A DNA stretch of 11,281 nucleotides from Candidatus Aminicenantes bacterium UBA4085. GTDB taxonomy: Bacteria > Acidobacteriota > Aminicenantia > Aminicenantales > UBA4085. Made by a program: the position numbers and the translations under genes. How positions within the stretch are numbered: the stretch's first letter is position 1; every line of letters starts with the position of its first letter. Below the pieces are notes generated by a model. The model made no database searches. It saw only the letters and a program-made list of their open reading frames with translations, and had not been told where the DNA came from. The stretch lies in assembly GCA_002383325.1 (NCBI GenBank), contig DFYJ01000145.1:2192-13472 (forward strand). Reading direction: 5' to 3'. Below, one piece after another: positions 1-4,971 of this stretch.

Positions 1-64
1 ACTCGCCGGCGAAGGCCGCCAGCAGGTTCTTCTCGGTCTGGCTTCCCTTGATCGATTTGGGCAT
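1..64 (-). CDS. rbr: Rubrerythrin, N-terminal fragment (runs off window)
   Basis: The last gene of the minus-strand oxidative stress operon; only its first 21 codons are inside the window. Reading from the ATG at 64-62 gives MPK followed by SIKGSQTEKNLLAAFAGE, which closely matches the start of rubrerythrins, where the first helix supplies an iron-ligand Glu in the 'AFAGES' segment. Rubrerythrin is a cytoplasmic di-iron plus rubredoxin-type protein that reduces hydrogen peroxide in anaerobes. A GGAG-type ribosome binding site lies a few bases upstream of the ATG. The gap to the desulfoferrodoxin stop is 22 bp, so co-transcription is likely. The di-iron core and C-terminal rubredoxin domain cannot be checked. 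The match is short but distinctive. Confidence 0.85.
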   Translation of the reverse strand, partial: MPKSIKGSQTEKNLLAAFAGE

Positions 65-86
65 GGGTCTCTCCTCGATAGCGGAA

Positions 87-470
87 TCAGGCTTTCCAGA
101 GCCCGTGCAAGTTGCAGTATTCGCGGGCGGTCACGGCCGAGGCTTGAACGCAGAAGCGGGCCTCGGGGGCCTGTCCCGGCTCGAGGAACTCGCGGTAGGC
201 TCGGCCGTCGGCGATCAGCTCGATCCACTCGATGTGGTGCTTGTCTTCCATCGGGTGGGCCACGGCGCCGACCTTGACCAGCCAGCCGTCGGCGGTCTTC
301 TCAAGGACCGGGACGTGCTTCTCCTTGGACGCGTCGACGGTGTTCTCGGCCAGCAGCTGCATCGGCTGGCCGCAGCAGACCAGCTCGCCGCCGCCGGCAT
401 GCAGGACCTCGACGATGTTGCCGCAGACCGGGCACTTGTAAACCTGCAGCTTGGCGTTGACGTTAGGCAT
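87..470 (-). CDS. dfx: Desulfoferrodoxin (two-iron superoxide reductase)
   Basis: A 127-residue cytoplasmic superoxide reductase that reduces superoxide to hydrogen peroxide without making oxygen. Two domains are visible. The N-terminal desulforedoxin domain (about residues 8-40) has C13-x2-C16 and C32-C33 for the Fe(Cys)4 centre. The C-terminal domain carries the catalytic Fe(His)4Cys site: H52 in EKHVP, H72 in AHPM, H78, C119 and H122 in EYCNLHG. E50 and K51, next to H52, match the Glu and Lys that act at this site in the family. Length is normal (about 125 aa). The ATG at 470 follows an AAGGAGG Shine-Dalgarno at 478-484 with 7-nt spacing, and the first 8 bp overlap the end of the perR gene, so the two are likely translationally coupled. 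The downstream rubrerythrin would remove the peroxide made here. A full-length, ordinary member. Confidence 0.97.
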   Translation of the reverse strand: MPNVNAKLQVYKCPVCGNIVEVLHAGGGELVCCGQPMQLLAENTVDASKEKHVPVLEKTADGWLVKVGAVAHPMEDKHHIEWIELIADGRAYREFLEPGQAPEARFCVQASAVTAREYCNLHGLWKA

Positions 471-942
471 GGGACTTCCTCCTTGGGGATTTATGTCTCG
501 GGACGGATGGGGCGCGGGGGACGCGGCCGGCCGCCAGGCAGTCGCGGCAGAGGCCCTTGAAGTAGCCGTGGACCTCGTCGATGCGGTGGCCGTGAATGCG
601 GCCGCACTGGCCGGTGGCGCAGGCGATGTCGATGTCGAGGATGCGGCCGCAGGCCGTGCAGGCGAAATGATGGTGGGGGCCGGGCAGGCCGTCGAAGCGG
701 ACCTCGGCCGGGTCGATGTAGAGGGCCGCGATCAGGCCCTTGCGGGCGAACAGCTCCAGGGTCGAGTAGAGGGTGGTCTTGGACAGGGTCGGCGCGTCGC
801 GGACCAGGCGCTGATGGAGGTCGCGCACGGCGGGGTGGCCGTTGCGCCCCTGGACCGCCTCCAGGATGATCGTTCGCTGGAAGGTCGGCTTGATGCCGGC
901 TGCGGCCAGCTGCCGGCGGAGATCGTCTCTATTTGAAATCAT
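463..942 (-). CDS. perR: PerR-like Fur-family peroxide/metal-responsive repressor
   Basis: A 159-residue Fur-superfamily DNA-binding repressor. The winged helix covers about residues 5-82 (GIKPTFQR near the start and [20 protein letters not shown] as the recognition region). The dimerisation and metal domain follows. C95-x2-C98 and C132-x2-C135 form a structural zinc site. H36, D84, H90, H92 and D103 line up with the regulatory metal ligands H37, D85, H91, H93 and D104 of Bacillus PerR. D103 is telling: PerR proteins have Asp here and Fur proteins have Glu, so peroxide sensing is favoured. The basic tail (about 140-159) is poorly conserved. The ATG at 942 is chosen because it fits the family's N-terminus; an upstream TTG at 981 in the same frame lies inside the -35 box and is rejected. 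The gene heads the dfx-rbr operon, a classical PerR target set. Confidence 0.92.
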   Translation of the reverse strand: MISNRDDLRRQLAAAGIKPTFQRTIILEAVQGRNGHPAVRDLHQRLVRDAPTLSKTTLYSTLELFARKGLIAALYIDPAEVRFDGLPGPHHHFACTACGRILDIDIACATGQCGRIHGHRIDEVHGYFKGLCRDCLAAGRVPRAPSVPRHKSPRRKSHA

Positions 943-947
943 TACAA
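933..947 (-). promoter_or_regulatory. Per-box-like operator over the perR start
   Basis: On the minus strand the 15-mer TTGTAATGATTTCAA is a 7-1-7 inverted repeat with 6 of 7 pairs matching. It agrees with the Bacillus Per box TTATAATNATTATAA at 11 of 14 defined positions. It contains the perR ATG (942-940) and lies just downstream of the -10 box, at the expected transcription start, where a bound repressor would block initiation. This supports negative autoregulation of the perR-dfx-rbr operon. The binding assignment is inferred from sequence similarity and context. Confidence 0.7.
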
Positions 948-952
948 TCAGG

Positions 953-981
953 ATTTTACCCGCAGCGGGGCGGGATGTCAA
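953..981 (-). promoter_or_regulatory. Sigma70-type promoter of the perR-dfx-rbr operon
   Basis: The minus strand has a perfect -35 TTGACA at 981-976, a 17-bp spacer and a -10 TAAAAT (5 of 6) at 958-953. The predicted transcription start falls near 946-945, only about 3-4 nt before the perR ATG. No Shine-Dalgarno sequence is visible, so the perR message would be leaderless or nearly so. Confidence 0.75.
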
Positions 982-1028
982 GGACGCCGGGGAGGAGGAG
1001 TTTTCGTTCGCCGGAAAAATGGCGTATC

Positions 1029-1469
1029 ATGGAAATCCGATTAAACATGGATGCCCCATCCGTCTCCGAGAACCGCCGACCCATCCGGCGCTGCCGGCGC
1101 CGGGCCGGCGTAGGGCTGATCCTGCTGGCGGCCGCGGCCGCCTTCGTTGTCCCGACGCGGACCAGCGAGCTCCTCTTCCAGCGCGATCCCCAAACCAACC
1201 ACGTCTGGAAGACCACGACGAAGTGGAGCGGATACATGCCGCTGCCCGGGTTCCTGAAGCGGGACCGCTCCCCGCTCCCGGCCGAGGACTCCTCCGCCGT
1301 CCGGTATGCCCTGCGGCGCAGCATCGCCGTGCGGGAGACCCGGATTCATCTGAATGCGCCTATCGCGGCCGTCGAGGCGGGGATCCTGGCCCTCTTGGCG
1401 TTCTTCGATCTGGCGTTTTACTGCCCGCGGCGGCGCCGGCGGCCGCTTGGATCCGCTCCCCTGGGCTGA
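1029..1469 (+). CDS. Small two-helix membrane protein, function unknown
   Basis: I do not recognise this 146-residue protein. It has a very basic N-terminus (about residues 16-25), a hydrophobic helix at about 27-42 rich in Ala and Leu, a hydrophilic segment of about 70 residues, and a second hydrophobic helix at about 112-131, followed by a run of arginines and a short tail. The positive-inside rule puts both ends in the cytoplasm and the 43-111 loop outside. Codons are mostly G or C at third positions in this frame, which supports coding. The start is uncertain: ATG at 1029 or ATG at 1047 both have weak upstream GGA-type sites, and the strong GGAGGAGGAG at 990-999 is too far away. The open frame back to 933 would overlap the perR promoter. 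It is divergent from perR and ends 24 bp before the convergent URO-D gene. It may be a dispensable orphan. Confidence 0.55.
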   Translation: MEIRLNMDAPSVSENRRPIRRCRRRAGVGLILLAAAAAFVVPTRTSELLFQRDPQTNHVWKTTTKWSGYMPLPGFLKRDRSPLPAEDSSAVRYALRRSIAVRETRIHLNAPIAAVEAGILALLAFFDLAFYCPRRRRRPLGSAPLG

Positions 1470-1493
1470 GGGCTGGATGCTAGTTCCTTCCGG

Positions 1494-2519
1494 TCAGAGG
1501 CGGCCGAAATCCCGGAAGGCTTCGTACATCGCCTGCGCGTTGGCCAGGGGCACGTCGGGGCCGATCTCCCCGCAGGCGATAAGCCCCCCGTCCGCGGTGC
1601 CGCAGGATGCGAAGGTCCGGGCGACCTCGTCGCGCACCTGGGCCGGGGAGCCGAAGGGCAGGACGGACTGGCGGTCGATGTCCGTGCGGACGGCCATCCG
1701 GCCGCGGACATGGCGGGCGGCCCAGTCATGCCCCGTCACGGCGACCTGGAAATTGAGGACATCGACGCCGATCTCGGCCAGGTCGCCGGCGATGTCGTTG
1801 ATGAAGCCGTCGCTGTGGAACCAGACGTCGCGGCCGGCCGCCTTAACCCGGCCGAACATCTCCGCGTAGCGGGGCTTGAACAGCCGCCGCCATTGAGTCG
1901 GTCGGATGAGCAGCGAGGTCTGGCCGCCCCAGTCGTCGCCGAAGTGAAGGCCGTCGTAGTCCAGGGCCAGCCAGCGGTCGATCCAGCGGAGGTTGAAGGC
2001 CAGCAGGTCGTCCATCAGCCGGAGCAGGGGAGGCCTCTCGGCCGCCAGCTCGACGAGGAAGGCCTCCATGCCGACCAGCTGCTGCAGCTGCTCGAAGTAG
2101 GTGAACCAGCCGCCGCGGGCATACCAGCGATCATCGCGGCCGACCATATGGCCGCCGTACTGGCGGCCGGACGGTGGGCCGGCGGGGAAGTCGGCCGGCC
2201 AGCGATATCCGCCATAGCGGTCCAGGTCGGGGATGGGGAAGCCGACCGGGATGCCGCAGACGCCGGCCGTCTCCACCCGCCAGACCGTCCCGAAGTCGTC
2301 CTGGTTCAAGCCGGGTGCGTATTGGGGAGGGAACTTCTCCAGGGGCAGGTCCGCGGCGTAGTCCCAGCCGAAGTCGTCGCGGAACTCTTCCAGGATCTCG
2401 GCCAGAGCCGGGCCGTGCTTGAGCTGAGCGGCCGGCAGGACGGCGTGCGAGATCGGGACGCGGTCGGGTCGGCCGAAGTGGACGGCCCGCTGGACCCTGT
2501 CTCTTGAATTGCGGGACAC
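1494..2519 (-). CDS. Uroporphyrinogen decarboxylase superfamily protein (not HemE)
   Basis: A 341-residue soluble TIM-barrel protein of the URO-D/methyltransferase superfamily. Visible family features are RPDRVPISH near residue 17, GDDWGGQTSLLIRP at about 194-207, FHSDGFINDI at about 234-243 (the His and Asp sit where MtaA-type members place metal or substrate ligands) and CGEIGPDVP at about 316-324. It lacks the N-terminal MRQAGRY motif of true HemE, so haem synthesis is unlikely. It also lacks the clear His-x-Cys zinc motif of corrinoid methyltransferases. Such proteins occur often beside sugar-use genes in several phyla, but their reaction is unknown to me. The start is GTG at 2519, with GGGAG 9 nt upstream; both lie inside a repeat copy (2507-2538). 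It follows the GH130 gene by 17 bp, so the two probably form one operon. Confidence 0.85.
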   Translation of the reverse strand: MSRNSRDRVQRAVHFGRPDRVPISHAVLPAAQLKHGPALAEILEEFRDDFGWDYAADLPLEKFPPQYAPGLNQDDFGTVWRVETAGVCGIPVGFPIPDLDRYGGYRWPADFPAGPPSGRQYGGHMVGRDDRWYARGGWFTYFEQLQQLVGMEAFLVELAAERPPLLRLMDDLLAFNLRWIDRWLALDYDGLHFGDDWGGQTSLLIRPTQWRRLFKPRYAEMFGRVKAAGRDVWFHSDGFINDIAGDLAEIGVDVLNFQVAVTGHDWAARHVRGRMAVRTDIDRQSVLPFGSPAQVRDEVARTFASCGTADGGLIACGEIGPDVPLANAQAMYEAFRDFGRL

Positions 2520-2538
2520 CCTACATAACTCCCGAATT
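2507..2538. repeat. Diverged copy of the 7469-7584 element arm at a gene junction
   Basis: This 32-bp stretch matches the left arm of the inverted-repeat element at 7469-7500 at 24 of 32 positions without gaps, in the same orientation, and the right arm at 23 of 32. Shared parts include GGGACA, CTAC, TAA and CCCGA. Its own ends form an imperfect dyad (AATTGCGGGA with TCCCGAATT). It fills the gap between the GH130 stop codon and the URO-D gene and contains the URO-D ribosome binding site and start codon. Homology is inferred from similarity; the match is too long for easy chance but is diverged. Confidence 0.5.
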
Positions 2539-3553
2539 ATTTCGACCCGATCGCGTCTTCGGCGCAGGCGTCCAGGAGCTCCGCGATGGTCGTTTCGGCC
2601 AGGCCGACCGCGGTGTCGGCGGCGCCGTAATAGACCTTGACCGGGCTGTCGGCCGCGGCGAATCCCTCCGCTTCGACCTTTTCGACGATCAGGCCGCTGG
2701 GGAAGACAACGTTGGGCACTTGGCCGGCCAGCTCGTAAGGCTCGCGCGGCTCCAGGATGTTGCGCCGGCAGCGGCCGATGACCTTGGACGGATCATCCAG
2801 GTCGAGGAGCATGACGCCCGCCTGGTAGACGGCGGAGCTGCCGAAGTGCCCGGCCACGCCGTGGTAGATGTGCAGCCAGCCCTCGCGCGTCTTGACCGGC
2901 GGGGGGCCGGAGCCGATGAACTCGTCCCAGTAGTGGAAGCGTCCGTCGATGAGCGGGGCGACCGGCCGCCAGGTGAGGAGGTCGTCGCTCGCGGACAGCC
3001 AAATGGTGCTTCCCGAGGTCGGCCCTCCGGTGTGACGAGCCCTATTGGGCCGGTCCATCCGCAAATAGAGTCCGCCGACCTTCTCCGGAAACAGCACGCC
3101 GTTGCGGATATCCTCGTCCGAAACCAAGCCCAGGAACTCGAAGTCTTCGAAATGCTCCGTTCGGCCGAGCCCGAGCTGGCAGCCGTCGTCCATGTCCATG
3201 GCGAACAGGATATAGTAAGCCCCCTCAAGCCGAGTGATGCGGGCGTCGTAGACGTGATAGACGCGCCGGCCGAGCTTTTCCAGTCCCCTGAACTCGACGA
3301 TCCGCGGCTCGACATGGAACGAGACGCCATCCGAGCTGTGGGCCGGGACGAGGTACGTCTCGCGGGAGCGGTCCTGGACCCGCAGGAGGAGGGTTATGAA
3401 CCGGGCCTCGGCGTCGGTCCGCTCGATCGCCCCCGGGTTGAAAACCGAAGTGACGTCGTGCAAGAGGGGAGGATGGAACGGGTCTCGGGGCAGACTCGGG
3501 ATGTCGGGGATATCGGACCGGGTCAGGATGGGGTTGTCGGGATGGCGTTGCAT
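2537..3553 (-). CDS. GH130 family beta-mannoside phosphorylase-type enzyme
   Basis: A 338-residue cytoplasmic protein with a five-bladed propeller fold typical of GH130, enzymes that phosphorolyse (or, in some subfamilies, hydrolyse) beta-mannosides, usually giving mannose 1-phosphate. Motifs in order: NPILT (7-11), VFNPGAI (37-43), LLLRVQDR (55-62), YDARIT (102-107, with D103 as the catalytic Asp), FPEKV (155-159), RMDRP (165-169), IGSGPPP (213-219), IYHGV (229-233) and YYGAAD near the C-terminus. R58, K158, R165, R168 and H231 are basic residues at places expected for phosphate binding, so a phosphorylase is favoured over a hydrolase. No signal peptide. The ATG at 3553 follows a GGAGGG site. 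It heads an operon with the URO-D-like gene and is divergent from the GH172 gene. The acceptor sugar (mannose, glucose, GlcNAc) and linkage cannot be told. Confidence 0.9.
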   Translation of the reverse strand: MQRHPDNPILTRSDIPDIPSLPRDPFHPPLLHDVTSVFNPGAIERTDAEARFITLLLRVQDRSRETYLVPAHSSDGVSFHVEPRIVEFRGLEKLGRRVYHVYDARITRLEGAYYILFAMDMDDGCQLGLGRTEHFEDFEFLGLVSDEDIRNGVLFPEKVGGLYLRMDRPNRARHTGGPTSGSTIWLSASDDLLTWRPVAPLIDGRFHYWDEFIGSGPPPVKTREGWLHIYHGVAGHFGSSAVYQAGVMLLDLDDPSKVIGRCRRNILEPREPYELAGQVPNVVFPSGLIVEKVEAEGFAAADSPVKVYYGAADTAVGLAETTIAELLDACAEDAIGSK

Positions 3554-3568
3554 GGTCCCTCCGGGCAG

Positions 3569-3597
3569 AACCTATCACGTCGCCGCCGGAGTTTCAA
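3569..3597 (-). promoter_or_regulatory. Probable promoter of the GH130-URO-D operon
   Basis: On the minus strand TTGAAA at 3597-3592 (5 of 6 to the -35 consensus) is separated by 17 bp from a weak -10 TAGGTT at 3574-3569. The -10 is preceded by TG at the extended -10 position. The start would fall near 3562, leaving only about 8 nt before the ATG at 3553 and overlapping the ribosome binding site, so the call is tentative. A 9-bp dyad abuts the -35 on its upstream side. Confidence 0.4.
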
Positions 3598-3598
3598 G

Positions 3599-3625
3599 AA
3601 TCGAGGGAATACTCCCCCCTCGATT
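3599..3625. promoter_or_regulatory. 9+9 bp inverted repeat, operator-like
   Basis: AATCGAGGG, a 9-nt spacer (3608-3616) and CCCTCGATT form a perfect 9-bp dyad between the divergent GH130 and GH172 genes. It sits one base upstream of the GH130 -35 and about 80 bp upstream of the GH172 -35. Its spacing suits a dimeric regulator, probably an activator or local repressor of GH130. A terminator is unlikely because no gene ends here and no T-run follows on either strand. No regulator gene is in the window. Confidence 0.45.
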
Positions 3626-3706
3626 TCTCCAGGTTCGGAGCTACTTCCAGATCGATGCCTCGAGAGCGGAAATAATTTGGGAGCTATGCAGCGTGTCCTC
3701 CGATTA

Positions 3707-3736
3707 TTGACAGAACGGCGCGGCGGACAGTATAAC
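3707..3736 (+). promoter_or_regulatory. Sigma70-type promoter of the GH172 gene
   Basis: A perfect -35 TTGACA at 3707-3712, an 18-bp spacer and a -10 TATAAC (5 of 6) at 3731-3736 point towards the GH172 gene. The predicted start near 3743 leaves a leader of about 27 nt that holds a GGAGG ribosome binding site at 3760-3764. Confidence 0.7.
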
Positions 3737-3769
3737 TTCCCCCATCGAAATCCATTTCCGGAGGCTCCC

Positions 3770-4963
3770 ATGAAGCGACCCCTGGTCAAGATCCTCATCC
3801 TTCTGGCGGCGGTCTCGCTCGTCGTCTCGGCCCAGGAGAAGCCCAAGGGCTTCGACGGCCTGGGCATGGGCCTGAGCAGTCTCAGCCGCCTGTCCAAGGC
3901 CGTGACCCGCTCCATCTCGCCCGAGAACTTCACCGGCGAGAAAGGCAAGGCCGGCATGTCCATCGACGGCCCGGCCATGAGCTCCGCCCGCGACCTGGGC
4001 CAGGGCTGGAAGATTTCGCCCTACGTCCGCGTCCCGGCCGGCGAGACTTTCGTCATGGCCGACGTCAAGGGCGAGGGGGCCATCCAGCAGATCTGGCTGA
4101 CGCCCGCCGGTACCTGGCGCTTCGCCATTCTGCGCATCTACTGGGACGGCGAGACCGAGCCTTCGGTCGAGTGCCCCGTCGGCGATTTCTTCGCCTGCGG
4201 CTGGGGCCAGTACGCCCAGATCTCGTCGCTGCCCGTCTGCGTCAATCCCGGCAGCGCCTTCAACTGCTACTGGGAGATGCCCTTCCGCAAGGGCTTCAAG
4301 ATGACCATCGAGAACATCGGCGCCAAACCGCGGCCGGGCGAGGCGGCCAACATCAACCAGTTCACCGTCTACTACCAGGTCAACTACACGCTGACCGACG
4401 TCCCCGACGACGCCGCCTACTTCCACGCTCAGTTCCGGCGGACCAATCCGCTGCCCTACAAGACGGACTACACCATTCTCGACGGCGTCAAGGGCTGGGG
4501 CCATTATGTCGGCACCTATATGGCCTGGGGCGTTCACAACAACGGCTGGTGGGGCGAGGGCGAGCTCAAGTTCTTCATGGACGGCGACTCCAAGTTCCCG
4601 ACCATCGCCTACACCGGCACCGAGGACTACTTCTGCGGCTCGTACGACTTCGACGCCAAGGCGCCGGACGGCACGATCCAGTACCACGAGTTCACGACGC
4701 CGTACGCGGGCCTGCCTCAGGTCATCCGCGGCGACGGCCACTACCAGGTCATGCAGCGGTTCGGCCTCTACCGCTGGCACATCATGGACCCGGTTCGCTT
4801 CGAGAAAGACCTCAAGGTGACCATCCAAGCCCTGGGCTGGCGGTCGGGCGGGCGCTACCTGCCGCTGCAGGACGACATCGCCTCGGTGGCCTTCTGGTAC
4901 CAGACCGAGCCGCACGCCAAGTTCCCCAAGCTGCCGGACAAGGACGCGCTCGAGATCATCTGA
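3770..4963 (+). CDS. Secreted GH172 (DUF2961) family glycoside hydrolase
   Basis: A 397-residue exported protein. Residues 1-21 are a Sec signal peptide: basic MKRPLVK, a hydrophobic core (8-19) and a VSA cleavage site before Q22. There is no lipobox Cys, so it should be periplasmic or released. The mature part is a DUF2961 double jelly-roll, now GH172, whose characterised members act on difructose dianhydride I or on D-arabinan. The hallmark is TGTEDYFCGSYDF (282-294), with E285 a likely catalytic residue; E263 and E265 in WGEGELKFFMDGD (261-273) are candidates for the partner. WTP-like IWLTPAGTWRF (108-118) and LRIYWDGE (121-128) are also typical. The ATG at 3770 follows GGAGG with 5-nt spacing. 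The same frame is open upstream to 2504, but that part is antisense to GH130. It has its own promoter and ends 8 bp from the convergent GH94 gene. Substrate unknown. Confidence 0.88.
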   Translation: MKRPLVKILILLAAVSLVVSAQEKPKGFDGLGMGLSSLSRLSKAVTRSISPENFTGEKGKAGMSIDGPAMSSARDLGQGWKISPYVRVPAGETFVMADVKGEGAIQQIWLTPAGTWRFAILRIYWDGETEPSVECPVGDFFACGWGQYAQISSLPVCVNPGSAFNCYWEMPFRKGFKMTIENIGAKPRPGEAANINQFTVYYQVNYTLTDVPDDAAYFHAQFRRTNPLPYKTDYTILDGVKGWGHYVGTYMAWGVHNNGWWGEGELKFFMDGDSKFPTIAYTGTEDYFCGSYDFDAKAPDGTIQYHEFTTPYAGLPQVIRGDGHYQVMQRFGLYRWHIMDPVRFEKDLKVTIQALGWRSGGRYLPLQDDIASVAFWYQTEPHAKFPKLPDKDALEII

Positions 4964-4971
4964 GCGGTAGA

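Noticed and set aside
943..981. Extended perR start at the TTG codon at 981
   Set aside because: The added 13 residues lie within the -35 and -10 boxes and do not resemble the family N-terminus.
2504..3769. Open plus-strand frame continuous with and upstream of the GH172 gene, which would give an 819-residue protein
   Set aside because: It is antisense to the GH130 gene, lacks family motifs, and the true start at 3770 has a ribosome binding site, a promoter and a signal peptide.
3704..4915. 403-codon minus-strand frame antisense to GH172
   Set aside because: Shadow frame; no motifs, and it would overlap the GH172 promoter and whole coding region.
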